Source: Opitutia bacterium UBA4506
GTDB lineage: Bacteria > Verrucomicrobiota > Verrucomicrobiia > Opitutales > Puniceicoccaceae
Length of the DNA: 19,799 bases
NCBI GenBank assembly: GCA_002388665.1
Contig: DGMY01000058.1
Coordinates: 1-19,799, forward strand
Reading direction: 5' to 3'
Shown: in pieces, positions 1-9,353 of the stretch
Layout of the letters: each line of letters begins with the position of its first letter
How positions within the stretch are numbered: the first letter of the stretch is position 1
Made by a program: the position numbers and the translations under genes
Notes under the pieces: generated by a model
What the model was told of the DNA's origin: nothing
What the model saw: the letters and a program-made list of their open reading frames with translations, nothing else
The model's database searches: none

Positions 1-77
1 TTCGCTGCGTCAGCCTCCCCATCTTAAATTCCAGCAACGGCGTGTAGCCCGCTCAAGGCGCTACCTAACGAGGCATA

Positions 78-159
78 CGTTTGCTAAAGCTGCACGCTAC
101 AAGAAAGTACAACTCACCCCGATGCCATGCAATCTTGTGGCGTGACGCTTTAGCGAACG
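78..159. repeat. Hairpin core of the 159-bp unit (first full example)
   Basis: Left arm 78-102 and right arm 135-159 are 25 bases each and separated by 32 bases. Aligning the left arm with the reverse complement of the right gives 21 of 25 identical. Two of the four differences would be G-U pairs in RNA. Read outward from the loop, the arms start with GTAG (left arm, minus strand) and GTGG (right arm, plus strand), followed by a smaller imperfect palindrome built on GCTTTAGC. A GTAG-type head followed by a palindrome is the layout known for REP elements, so each unit looks like an inverted REP doublet (BIME-like). The equivalent structure recurs in the following units; the last copy has a shortened right arm. 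Confidence 0.8.
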
Positions 160-1258
160 TTCGCTGCGTCAGCCTCCCCATCCTGAATACGAGCAACGGC
201 GGCTAGCCCGCTCAAGTCGCCGCCGAACGAGGGGGACGTTTGCTAAAGCGGCACGCTACAAGAAAGTACAACTCACGCCGATCCGATGCAATCTCGTGGC
301 GTGACGCTTCAGCGAACGTTTGTTGCGTCAGCCTCCCCATCCTGAATACGAGCAACGGCGGCTAGCCCTCTCAAGTCGCTGCCGAACGAGGGGGGACGTT
401 TGCTAAAGCTGCACGCTACAAGAAAGTACAACTCACCCCGATGCGATGCAATCTTGTGGCGTGACGCTTTAGCGAACGTTCGGCGCGTCAGCCGCCCCAT
501 CCTGAATTCCAGCAACGGCATGTAGGACTCTCAGTACGCCGCCGATCCGGGTGGACGTTTGCTGAAGCTGCACGCTACAAGAAAGTACAACTCACCCCGA
601 TGCCATGCAATCTTGTGGCGTGACGCTTTAGCGAACGTTCGCTGCGTCAGCCGCCCCATCCTGAATTCCAGCAACGGCGGCTAGCCCGATCAAGTCGCTG
701 CCGAACGAGGGGGACGTTTGCTAAAGCTGCACGCTACAAGAAAGTATAACTCACCCCGATGCGATGCAATCTTGTGGCGTGACGCTTTAGCGAACGTTCT
801 CTGCGCCAGCCTCCCCATCCTGAATTCCAGCAACTGCGGCTAGCCCGCTCAAGGCGCCGCCGAACGAGGGGGACGTTTGCTGAAGCTGCACGCTACAAGA
901 AAGTACAACTCACGCCGATGCGATGCAATCTTGTGGCGTGACGCTTCAGCGAACGTTCGCTGCGTCAGCCTCTCCATCCTGAATACCAGCAACGGCGGCT
1001 AGCCCGCTCAAGTCGCTGCCGAACGAGGGGGGACGTTTGCTGAAGCTGCACGCTACAAGAAAGTATAACTCACCCCGATGCGATGCAATCTTGTGGGGTG
1101 ACGCTTTAGCGAACGTTCGGCGCGTCAGCCGCCCCATCCTGAACTCCAGCAACGGCGGCTAGCCCGCTCAAGGCGCCGCCGAACGAGGTGGACGTTTGCT
1201 AAAGCTGCACGCTACAAGAAAGTATAACTCACGCCGATACGATGCAATCTTGTGGCGT

Positions 1259-1282
1259 GACGCAGCGAACGTTCGCTGCGTC
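1259..1282. repeat. Perfect 24-bp palindrome in the last array unit
   Basis: The last unit lacks three T residues that other units have between GACGC and AGCGAACG. The deletion extends the 14-bp palindrome found at ordinary unit junctions (AGCGAACGTTCGCT) into a perfect 24-bp palindrome centred on AACGTT. It lies 21 bases from the stop codon of the convergent metallophosphoesterase gene. It could act as a transcription stop or simply be a recombination product at the array edge; the sequence does not decide. Confidence 0.7.
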
Positions 1283-1303
1283 AGCCTCCCCACCCCTACA
1301 ACC

Positions 1304-4300
1304 CTATCGATCGCCATCGCAGGCTATGGCGAAATCACCCTGATAATCGAGGCGGGCCCAGACTGCCTTCCCGCTAAGATCGATTCCCCAGGAGCCCAGT
1401 GGATCATCTGCCCGTGGCGCTCGCATCAGTGGTTTCGTTGAGACCGATGGAGCTAGGGTTGCGTCTACCGCATCAAACCAGACTCCCGGTCCCTCTTCCC
1501 AGGTGTCTCCCTGGAGGAAGGCGGCGATCCGGAGATTGGCCGCCTCTTCGTTCGAAAGATGGCTTCCCTCATACCCGAGGACGAGGGTGTAGGTATCCGA
1601 GCGATTGCGGGCGGTATCGTTGGACATGCCGTGAATCGAGACAATGTCGGTGACGATCGTCACGTCGCCGGCATCATACCACTCTTCCTGCTTCCACCAT
1701 CCTGTCGTGATATTGCGATACGGAGAAAATCGTTCCCCATCGGCAGCGTAAACCGTCCGATCCGAATTGATCCCGTCCCGGATAGACACGGTCGTCCCGA
1801 GAAAACCGACCTCATCGGGTGCGGCATCCTCAATTCCCCGGTCCGTATAACTCTCCCCGGCCGCAACGGTAAACTGGTGACCATTGCGTGAATAGGTGTA
1901 GGCATCCCAAACCGACCAATCGTTAAATGACCCCTGGCCATCCGTATCGGGCGACATATAGGCTTCGATCTGAACAAACGGGCCGATGATTTTGACCAGA
2001 AGATAGGTAATCGGCTGCCCTCTCGTAGTCGTGCTATCGACGACACGGTTCAAGTGCTGGTCTTCGACCGGAGGACGTGTCATCGGATAGAATTTTTCCG
2101 ACGCCGACCCACAGGTGAAATCGAACAGATAGGGCTCATTGCCCTCGCTCAGATTGATGGCCATCGACCGATCGTAAATGTGGTTGTGTCCACTGAACCA
2201 ACCATCGATTCGGGCAAGTCTTCCCGCTTCGAGATAAGGCCCGGCGCCTCCGGCCACGAACTCGCTCATCGCCGAATGAATGGACGTGGCAAACAACCCT
2301 GAGTGCGAATAGCCGAAGATGTGCGCGTCCGGGTGATCGGCCCGGATCTCTACGAATTTACGAGCGACCCAATCCGAATAGTTGCGGTCGTCCTCCCCTC
2401 CATTCCATTGGTCGACCGAGACAAAAAATACGTTCTCGCTGGGAGAATACACGTAGCAAAAATTACTGTCATTGGGAGACTCCGGACTTCCTCCCGGGAC
2501 ATCGGTAGGATCCACCAGCGGATGCTCCCCTTCAAACAGGAAGGGAAAGGCTGCGGCCCAGGCCGAAACCCCTCGCGAGGTGTTTTTGTAGGCATTCGCA
2601 TCGTGATTCCCGCGAACCGGGTAGAAGTTAATACCGGCCTCGGAGAGAGGAGTGACCAACAATTCTTTAAGATATTCCAGTTGAGCCAGCTTCACATCTC
2701 CGATCTCACTGTTTCCGTCGGTCACATCCCCAACATGGATCACGAAATCCGGACCGTGGGCAATCAACCGGGGTGCGATCGAGTTGATCTCATCCCGGGG
2801 CACTCCATCCCAAGTGCCCTGTGTATCCGGAAGCACCCCAAAAACCACCGCCTCTTCGCCATTGATTCCCGGTAATGGAGCCCGCGTCATTTCGGGGGCG
2901 GGAGCCACAACGAGATCGAAACGCGCAACACTCGAGCCCACGCCATCGACCACCCCAACGATCACCTCTGCGGTCCCTACGTCCACCGGTCCCGGCGTTC
3001 CCCGCAGGATCCCCTCTTCATCGATTCCGAGCCAATCCGGTCCCTTCACCACGGAAAACAAGAGGCTCTCTCCACCCCCTCCTGGGACGTACCCCGACAC
3101 ATCGAACGCGAAATCCTTCAATACCTCCGCATGCTGGGTCGCCAAGACGTCCAAATCAAAGGCAACTGCGTCTGCATTCCTTTCCGCTTTCAGTGTTACC
3201 CTCAGATCCAATGCTCCTCCCGCTTCGGGACTCTCGAGTTTCACGGCGATGCAGTTCTCGCCTTCGACCAGATACGTGATTGGGATGAAGTAGGATCCGG
3301 GAACAACCTCCTCCTCATCAGAACGAATCCGCCGAACGACCTCGTTGCCGTTAAGATAGACGACCGCATCTCCGCCCCAATCGAAATCCATTCGAAGATC
3401 ATCGACCAACTCCAGCCACTCGATGGGGAAGGACGTGCGCAGATAGGAAGCGAGCTCCTCCCCATTCGAAGCAGGTCCCCCACTCCAAGGGGTCTCGACC
3501 GGACCTTCTCCATATCCAATTGGAGCCGCTCTCGTGAGCCAGGAGGAATCATCAAAGCCCGGCAAATCCCAATCGGACCGCGGACTCTCGCCACCGGCGT
3601 AATATCTCCACACGCTTCCAGAACCAACGACCACCCGATCCTTCGCCACGAGAGCTTCGAGCGAAAGATCAAAACTCAAATCCGAGCTCCCTCCTCGATG
3701 TTGATGGACCTCCACCGCAATCGTATTCGTTCCCTCAACGAGCACCGATGGATCCACAAGAAAATCGAAATACCGGCTCTCATTCCCACCGGCAACCGCC
3801 CTCGAAGCAGGGGTTTGAGAATCGATAGGAATGGAATCCAGGTTATCCCGTACGACCTCCACCCCATTGATATAAACGACCGCCCCATCGTCTCTCAAAA
3901 GAGAGACCTTCAGGCGAGCCAGTGCCTCAAGATCCTTGTCGTCCACGAGGAAGGTTCTGCGAAAATAGGAGGTGAGGTGCTTCTGCGTAGGATCACCGCC
4001 AAAACCAATGACCGTCGCCTCTCCGCCATCGCCATACCCCAATTCCGCGACTCCCGAACGCCATACCCCATCATCAAAATCCTGGGCGATCCACGAAGTC
4101 CCCTGATCCGTCCCGTCATCGAGGTAGAGCCAGGTCGATCCGCGCTCTACCAACACAATCAGCGGAGTCGAATTCTCAACCTCTTGTATTCTTTCGTCCG
4201 ATACAGCTCCAGGATCAGCGACACCCGCTGCAACGCAATAAAGTCCCCCCGACAGGAGGGAAATCCCCCAGACGATGCAGACCGCCACGACTGAAACGGC

Positions 4301-4324
4301 ACGATTCCTTCGCAAGGCCATCAT
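1304..4324 (-). CDS. Secreted calcineurin-like metallophosphoesterase with duplicated N-terminal beta-sandwich domains
   Basis: A 1006-residue protein with an N-terminal hydrophobic stretch (about residues 9-33) reading as a signal peptide, so it probably acts outside the inner membrane. Residues about 60-225 and 235-380 are two related beta-sandwich modules; both have an FDD-x3-W segment, a GYG motif, an SYxR motif and a VVYxNGxEVVR strand. About 395-475 resembles a putative-Ig (He_PIG/cadherin-like) repeat. The phosphoesterase core is about 492-790, with D500-T-Q502, GD(532)-x-TDG, GNHD (572-575), H674 and GHNH (712-715), matching the metal-binding motifs of the calcineurin-like superfamily with Gln in place of the first His. 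The C-terminal ~190 residues are unassigned. There are two adjacent ATG codons (4324 and 4321) and no clear ribosome site. It probably cleaves a phosphomono- or diester; the substrate is unknown. No anchor or sorting motif is visible at the C terminus. Confidence 0.88.
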   Translation of the reverse strand: MMALRRNRAVSVVAVCIVWGISLLSGGLYCVAAGVADPGAVSDERIQEVENSTPLIVLVERGSTWLYLDDGTDQGTSWIAQDFDDGVWRSGVAELGYGDGGEATVIGFGGDPTQKHLTSYFRRTFLVDDKDLEALARLKVSLLRDDGAVVYINGVEVVRDNLDSIPIDSQTPASRAVAGGNESRYFDFLVDPSVLVEGTNTIAVEVHQHRGGSSDLSFDLSLEALVAKDRVVVGSGSVWRYYAGGESPRSDWDLPGFDDSSWLTRAAPIGYGEGPVETPWSGGPASNGEELASYLRTSFPIEWLELVDDLRMDFDWGGDAVVYLNGNEVVRRIRSDEEEVVPGSYFIPITYLVEGENCIAVKLESPEAGGALDLRVTLKAERNADAVAFDLDVLATQHAEVLKDFAFDVSGYVPGGGGESLLFSVVKGPDWLGIDEEGILRGTPGPVDVGTAEVIVGVVDGVGSSVARFDLVVAPAPEMTRAPLPGINGEEAVVFGVLPDTQGTWDGVPRDEINSIAPRLIAHGPDFVIHVGDVTDGNSEIGDVKLAQLEYLKELLVTPLSEAGINFYPVRGNHDANAYKNTSRGVSAWAAAFPFLFEGEHPLVDPTDVPGGSPESPNDSNFCYVYSPSENVFFVSVDQWNGGEDDRNYSDWVARKFVEIRADHPDAHIFGYSHSGLFATSIHSAMSEFVAGGAGPYLEAGRLARIDGWFSGHNHIYDRSMAINLSEGNEPYLFDFTCGSASEKFYPMTRPPVEDQHLNRVVDSTTTRGQPITYLLVKIIGPFVQIEAYMSPDTDGQGSFNDWSVWDAYTYSRNGHQFTVAAGESYTDRGIEDAAPDEVGFLGTTVSIRDGINSDRTVYAADGERFSPYRNITTGWWKQEEWYDAGDVTIVTDIVSIHGMSNDTARNRSDTYTLVLGYEGSHLSNEEAANLRIAAFLQGDTWEEGPGVWFDAVDATLAPSVSTKPLMRAPRADDPLGSWGIDLSGKAVWARLDYQGDFAIACDGDR

Positions 4325-4641
4325 CGAACCGGACCCATCAAAAAGTTCTCTGTCCTCGCGGAGGCGACCTCCCGTTGACGGCGATCCCGCCTCTCAAATG
4401 AAGCGATGTGCTCCGAGCAGAAAATAGGTTCTCCCATGCATGACAACCTACGTAGAGACCTCTCGGAAAGCCATCACCGAGTGGACCGACAATCGTTGCG
4501 AATAAACTGGATGCGACGGTTCGATTTAAGAGCGAAGTACGGCCCCGGCATCACTACACATCCAGCTCGAAAGCGGTCCGAAGATTACAACTGCGTCGAA
4601 ACCGACACATATTGAAAAATCTTTTGCTCGTGATAGTTATC
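4325..4641. other. Intergenic region with no recognised feature
   Basis: This 317-base gap lies between the end of the small exported-protein gene and the start of the metallophosphoesterase gene, both on the minus strand. It should contain the promoter of the latter, but I could not find a convincing -35/-10 pair, terminator hairpin, RNA gene or repeat copy. Short plus-strand open frames here have no recognisable protein character. Confidence 0.5.
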
Positions 4642-5340
4642 CTAATTGCTGCGATCCGTGATTCGCCGAATCGCGAGGTCGCCCTTCCTCCCGTTATAGA
4701 CAAAGACCAGCGTCCGACTGTTGCGGCTCATCATCCAACGCACGTTCAGCACTGGCTCCCAACGATTGGCCTGCTTCTCCGCGGCCCGTACAATGATGCT
4801 TTGGCCTCCACTTTTGGCATCCGCGATCTCGGCAATATTCATCTCCGAGAGAACCGACGACGCCTCCGCCGAATCGAGCAGTTCTTCCTTGGAGGGCTTT
4901 AAGTAGAACACTTCGTCGCCAAACTGGAACGCCAGCTCGCGATTTGAAAAGTTAATGAATGAGTAGTGCCCATTGGGTAGTTTCTCCTTCGAGATATCCA
5001 TAACATGAGCCGACAAACCGCCCTTGGAATTCATCGTCAAGAGGATGCCGGCCACCTTTGCGGTGTTCACTCCCAGGATTTCAATCGCCGGAACATACTC
5101 ATCGATGCCTTCTGCATTCCGAACCTGCTTGTATAAGACCAACGGACCTTCGCCCATATTCTTGTACTCGGGGGAGAACTTCCGTTTGCTCGCTTGGATG
5201 GGGATAAAATCTTCGTCGTTCAGCGTGTAGAGCGAAGGGACCGCGGCATCCCACAAGAGTACACGGAATGTATTTGCTTCGAGCGATATCGACGCGAAGA
5301 ACATCGCGCACAGAGAGAGGCATCGTAAGAGTTGAATCAT
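4642..5340 (-). CDS. Small exported protein of unknown function
   Basis: A 232-residue protein with a clear N-terminal signal peptide (hydrophobic core about residues 3-19, likely cut after SLEA near residue 22). The mature part is mixed alpha/beta with no cysteine, no catalytic motif I recognise and no membrane segment. The ATG lies one base after the TAA stop of the upstream prepilin-like gene, which implies translational coupling and a shared transcript. Small exported proteins of unknown role next to 'Verru_Chthon'-type prepilin-like genes would make it a partner or assembly factor for that protein, but this is inference from position only. Confidence 0.8.
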   Translation of the reverse strand: MIQLLRCLSLCAMFFASISLEANTFRVLLWDAAVPSLYTLNDEDFIPIQASKRKFSPEYKNMGEGPLVLYKQVRNAEGIDEYVPAIEILGVNTAKVAGILLTMNSKGGLSAHVMDISKEKLPNGHYSFINFSNRELAFQFGDEVFYLKPSKEELLDSAEASSVLSEMNIAEIADAKSGGQSIIVRAAEKQANRWEPVLNVRWMMSRNSRTLVFVYNGRKGDLAIRRITDRSN

Positions 5341-5341
5341 A

Positions 5342-8300
5342 TTACAAAGTGTCCTCCTCCAACCAGCGGAAAGAGATCACCTGGTATCTCCGGCCAAACT
5401 GTTGGTTAATATCCCTCAAGGCGGCGTTGAGTTCTAGATCATCCAAACGATCTCCATTGGTGGAAGTGGTGACGAGGTAGGGCTTCACCGTAGGCTCCTG
5501 GTCATCCGAGTCTACATAATCAGGCAAGCGCTGGACCACCGCTTCGCACCATGCCTGGGATCCTTCCTCTCCGACGATCCCCAGGGTCTCCCCGTAGGCG
5601 CGGATCACGAAAGTGTCGGATCGGGCCTGAATAAACGGGGTCATTACCTGAAGAACATCATTTTGCAAGATCCACTGGGCCACGCCGGCCCCTTGCTGTT
5701 CCACGAGATTCTCCCGCCGCAGGAGGTCATTGCCTTGTCGGTCCTCCAACCATAGATCGGCGTCGATGTCCCCCGCATCTCCGAGACCTACTTCGTCCCC
5801 GAATCGGCTCCGTGGTTGATTGATGGAATCATCCAAGGCCGCCTGGATCGCTCCCTTGGCCCCGAGGGCGGAATCCTCCAGGCGGCGATTGACGAAGTCC
5901 GAGAGCGAGAGAAATGGTCCGCGCTGAACGACCTCCTCCACCATGGCATTGGCCAGGTCCTCAAGCTCTTGGTCGGTCAGGCTCTTAAACCCTGCAAACA
6001 AGCTGTCTTCATCCTCGTCAGCCCCAAAGGCCATCGAAGAGGTCCGGGGAAAAGTCGCTTGTTCGCCCATGGCGAGTTCGGTTCCGTCAGCAGCCACCAT
6101 GGAGCGACCCTGCAGGCTCGCGAAAAAGGCTTTCCATGCGTCAACGGAGGTAGAATTTACATTGAAGGCTCCGTCAACCAGCAGCATCGAGGCAGCATCT
6201 TCGGCATCGCGAATCCGGTCCAGCGGGCCGACTCCATCGATGTCGCTGGCGTCCCCAATAAAGGTCATCCGCTCGTTCACAGTCGCCTCGCCGGCAAGCA
6301 AATCCTCGTCATCAATGCGCTTGAATGGCGAATAGGCGTTGGGATCAAAAGTCGCGCTGTAGCCGGGTTTACCCGCATCCGAGTTTTGCGAGGGAACGGT
6401 CGAAAAAAAGTATTGGTCGAACAATCGCTCGTTGGCCAGAAAGCTCACGTCCGGCACGAGGTTGTCATAGCCGGTCACGGAGTTGCCCCCGGTTTGAAGG
6501 TTAAATTTATTGTAGAACTCTGTTCGGTCGACAAAGGGAGAGGCATAACTACCCCCCACAGCATAAAGCGGATCCCAATCGTTGATGGAGAGATTCGCGT
6601 GCATCAACTGCCCCACCGAACCCAGGGGTTGTCGCGGTAGCTCTTTGGCGATGATACGATCGACGCCATTCCAGACCTCGCTATCGCCGTCCCAAAAAGG
6701 AAGATCTTCATTTTCAACGGCATCCTGAAACTCCGGATCGGTGTAGAACTTCGCCCTCCAAAGCTTACCGCTCATCTCGATGTCCGATGGATTGGGTCCA
6801 TCCCGGAATCGCATCGGGTTGAACTGGCTAAACATCGGCAGGCCACCATCGGACTCCTCGATGGATTTCGTCTGCGCCCCAATCACCGCAAACCAAACGA
6901 CATCGTTGAACGGCTCATTGATATCCATGTTATTCCCCGCATAAGGCGCAAGGATGTCTTCAATATTTGCGTTCACTTCAAAGATCCGCTCCTCATCCCA
7001 ATCATTCCGCGAGGGAGCATCCGGCGCCAACTGCGAGATCTGCTGCACCGTGACGTCAGACTTGGTCCCCGGGCTCAAATCCTGATTCAATAGCTGCACA
7101 TCCATGCTCATAGTGTGCAGGCGTCCATCCACGCTGTTGGCATCGGCGACATTCTCCGGATCATAGAATAAGTGGATATTGTTGATCCGGGTCCCTTCCG
7201 GGAAATCGTGCTTGAGAGGGTTGCGACGAACGAGAACTGCGTCGGTATTGATTGGCCGCGCCACCATTTCTCCACCGAAGCTATTGGGGAGCACCGTGTT
7301 CTGATTCAGCGAGAAAACTTCGATCTGCCCAGGCTCCAGTACATAGTCATCGATCCGAATACCGCTGACTAACTCTCCTCCCGCCATAACGCCGTCATCC
7401 GCCAGAAGGAAGCGATCATCAGCCTCGCTGGGATTGTTACTGGGGCTCGATCCTCCGTAGATAGAATGGGGATAATCTTCAACTACGCGGAAGGCATTGT
7501 CGACGCCCCCGTCGCGATAATACATATACTTTTGCACTTTCACGGGCTTTACCCCGCTTCCCGAACCATCGTCGTAGTCGATACTGACCCAAGGCTCGAA
7601 CTTCGGTGTAACAAGCATGTCGGTAACGCGCAGTGGGACGTTGTACGGATTCCACAAAACGACCACCGGCTGTAACACAAAGTGCAGCCGATAGTATTTC
7701 TTGGCGACGCCTTGAATCGCAGAATCGCCGCTAGCGGGCCGCCCTTCCCAATCGCCTGGCAGGTCCAGGGGATGATCGCCATAACCGGCGCCTCCGGGAT
7801 GATCGTAGACGATGTCAGTCCCGTCATGCTGCCGCAGATCATAGAGGGGACCGACACTATTTGTGGCAGCGCCATCCTGCTCAAACGCACTGGACTGCGA
7901 GTAAGTGAGTAAATCACTGGATCCAATGCCGACACGCCAAAGACTCGCCAGAACAACGGGTTTCACCCCGTTCCACACGGGGCGACCTTGGGCATTTCCC
8001 GATTCAGAATACCCCCAGTTTTCCCCCACATAGGAATTCGTGGGACGAATCGAGTAGTAACTGTAGGCGCCCATATTTTTCCCCTGCCGGTTGAACGATC
8101 CGTTGCCACTGGTGGTTTCCGGACCGAAAAAGCGGATGGGCAGTGCGGTGTCCCAATCGCCGGAATCCGACAGGCCTTCCGGTCCACTGCCGGAATGGGG
8201 CTCATAAGTATAGTCGTAGGCTTGGTCCTTTACCGTACCGGAAAACTGCCAATGAGGGTACGGGCGGTAGAGATTCGCATAGTCATAGAGCACGTCCCAG

Positions 8301-9265
8301 TATTCGCCGCGAATCACTCTTCCGTTATCCGGATCCCGGAACCACCAAAGGGGTCGACCCGCCAGGTAGTCGGGAAAACTATCATCCAACGCCCGAGTCA
8401 AATCCAGCTTTAGTCCGCCATGTCGCTGGTTCGCCAAAACACCATTTGAGTGGAAAGTGACGTCCTTTCCCAAGGTGCGCTCCGTACCCTCGAAACTCTC
8501 ACTAGCCAGAGTCATATCCGAGAGGCTTCCCATCTGTTGCAATACCGATGAGCTCAATGCATCGTAGTCGACATCCGAAGGAAACTCACTCATCGAACCG
8601 ATCCCAAATTGCGCTGGCAAAAGTACCCCTGACTGCGTCTGCAATCGCTCCTCCGCCGAACCCACCGAACCCCCTTCACCAGTATCGGGCAAGTTGAACT
8701 TCGCCTTGATTCCTTCATCGGACACCCACCAGGCATAGCGGCCTTTAGTCACGCCTTCATCGACGAGCGGCACCAACCCACCGTTCACCGGTTCATCCGT
8801 CTCCGTGTCCTCATTGTAGTAATACGCCAACGGCTTCACTCCCTCGGGGTTCAGCGAGCTCAAGTCCGCATCGGGTGTCGGCTCACCGGTTGAACTGACG
8901 AGCCATTCGACCTGATCGGGCTCGTAAGCCCAGGCCCGCACGGTCTCCAGGTCCCATTCCGGGTCGTCGGGATGGATCGTGGGCCATACTCCCGTCCAAA
9001 ACGCATTCTCCCGATTCGTGTCGGACAAGATATCCGCCCGCGCCGTGGACCGCTGGTCCGGTCCCGACGATGCCTGCAATCGACCCAGGGCCTCTTGGAG
9101 TGCCAACAGCGCATTCTCCTTCGCGTGCTCCCGGTCCTGACTGAGCGTGGCCATCTTCATCTCCGACTGTAGCAAGAGCGATAGAGTCATCATCACCATC
9201 ACCAACAGGGCGAGTAGCGACAAGGTAAGCACCAAGGCGAAACCTCTTTGATCTTTGCGAAACAT
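5342..9265 (-). CDS. Large prepilin-like protein resembling Verru_Chthon cassette protein A
   Basis: From the ATG at 9265 the protein has 1307 residues. It begins with a short basic leader ending QRG, then FALVL and a hydrophobic helix of about 22 residues, followed by a polar helix with SEMKMATLSQ: the layout of PilX/GspK-type prepilins cut after Gly8. It lacks the usual Glu at position 5 of the mature chain. The open frame continues 74 codons upstream, but that part lacks protein character and would bury the leader. The C-terminal ~117 residues (SDTFVIRAYGE, then AWCEAVVQR and a short proline segment) and the FLSLSDFVNRRL segment match what I recall of the Verrucomicrobia 'Verru_Chthon cassette protein A' family, whose function is unknown. 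The usual B, C and D partners are not in this window. It is co-transcribed with the small exported protein downstream and divergent from GH2. Confidence 0.82.
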   Translation of the reverse strand: MFRKDQRGFALVLTLSLLALLVMVMMTLSLLLQSEMKMATLSQDREHAKENALLALQEALGRLQASSGPDQRSTARADILSDTNRENAFWTGVWPTIHPDDPEWDLETVRAWAYEPDQVEWLVSSTGEPTPDADLSSLNPEGVKPLAYYYNEDTETDEPVNGGLVPLVDEGVTKGRYAWWVSDEGIKAKFNLPDTGEGGSVGSAEERLQTQSGVLLPAQFGIGSMSEFPSDVDYDALSSSVLQQMGSLSDMTLASESFEGTERTLGKDVTFHSNGVLANQRHGGLKLDLTRALDDSFPDYLAGRPLWWFRDPDNGRVIRGEYWDVLYDYANLYRPYPHWQFSGTVKDQAYDYTYEPHSGSGPEGLSDSGDWDTALPIRFFGPETTSGNGSFNRQGKNMGAYSYYSIRPTNSYVGENWGYSESGNAQGRPVWNGVKPVVLASLWRVGIGSSDLLTYSQSSAFEQDGAATNSVGPLYDLRQHDGTDIVYDHPGGAGYGDHPLDLPGDWEGRPASGDSAIQGVAKKYYRLHFVLQPVVVLWNPYNVPLRVTDMLVTPKFEPWVSIDYDDGSGSGVKPVKVQKYMYYRDGGVDNAFRVVEDYPHSIYGGSSPSNNPSEADDRFLLADDGVMAGGELVSGIRIDDYVLEPGQIEVFSLNQNTVLPNSFGGEMVARPINTDAVLVRRNPLKHDFPEGTRINNIHLFYDPENVADANSVDGRLHTMSMDVQLLNQDLSPGTKSDVTVQQISQLAPDAPSRNDWDEERIFEVNANIEDILAPYAGNNMDINEPFNDVVWFAVIGAQTKSIEESDGGLPMFSQFNPMRFRDGPNPSDIEMSGKLWRAKFYTDPEFQDAVENEDLPFWDGDSEVWNGVDRIIAKELPRQPLGSVGQLMHANLSINDWDPLYAVGGSYASPFVDRTEFYNKFNLQTGGNSVTGYDNLVPDVSFLANERLFDQYFFSTVPSQNSDAGKPGYSATFDPNAYSPFKRIDDEDLLAGEATVNERMTFIGDASDIDGVGPLDRIRDAEDAASMLLVDGAFNVNSTSVDAWKAFFASLQGRSMVAADGTELAMGEQATFPRTSSMAFGADEDEDSLFAGFKSLTDQELEDLANAMVEEVVQRGPFLSLSDFVNRRLEDSALGAKGAIQAALDDSINQPRSRFGDEVGLGDAGDIDADLWLEDRQGNDLLRRENLVEQQGAGVAQWILQNDVLQVMTPFIQARSDTFVIRAYGETLGIVGEEGSQAWCEAVVQRLPDYVDSDDQEPTVKPYLVTTSTNGDRLDDLELNAALRDINQQFGRRYQVISFRWLEEDTL

Positions 9266-9284
9266 GGTCTGGGGACAAGGGGGG

Positions 9285-9298
9285 TTGGAACTGTCCAA
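9285..9298 (-). promoter_or_regulatory. Candidate LacI-type operator, site 1
   Basis: Read on the minus strand this is TTGGACAGTTCCAA, identical base for base to the site at 14095. The arms TTGGA/TCCAA form an inverted repeat around CAGT. It lies 19 bases before the start codon of the prepilin-like gene and 178 bases before GH2. A LacI-family gene is the second gene of the divergent GH2 operon, making it the natural binding protein. No binding data can be read from sequence. Confidence 0.6.
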
Positions 9299-9353
9299 TC
9301 CAATCGCGGGAAACCACGCCCGGCAAGCATTTTCTCGACTTCTCGGGAATAAT

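Larger units (their letters stand above)
1..1293. repeat. Tandem array of a ~159-bp non-coding unit, about 8 copies
   Basis: The same segment recurs with a landmark (AAGAAAGTA) at 101, 260, 420, 579, 738, 897, 1057 and 1216, giving spacings of 159, 160, 159, 159, 159, 160 and 159. The window opens inside a unit, so the array may continue to the left. Copies differ by scattered substitutions and single-base indels. The last copy decays into unrelated sequence near 1293. Every unit carries a long inverted repeat and a short palindrome at the unit junction. I see no gene in it: minus-strand open stretches exist only because 159 is a multiple of three, and they break where a unit has 160 bases. 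There are no unique spacers, so it is not a CRISPR array. Confidence 0.95.

Noticed and set aside
309..1152. Minus-strand open frames within the tandem array that encode a repeated ~53-residue peptide
   Set aside because: They exist because 159 is a multiple of three; the two 160-base units shift the frame, and the DNA is constrained by hairpins rather than codon use.
1..1293. CRISPR array or integron attC sites
   Set aside because: The whole 159-bp unit is repeated with no unique spacers, and the GTTRRRY/RYYYAAC boxes of attC sites are not present in the right positions.
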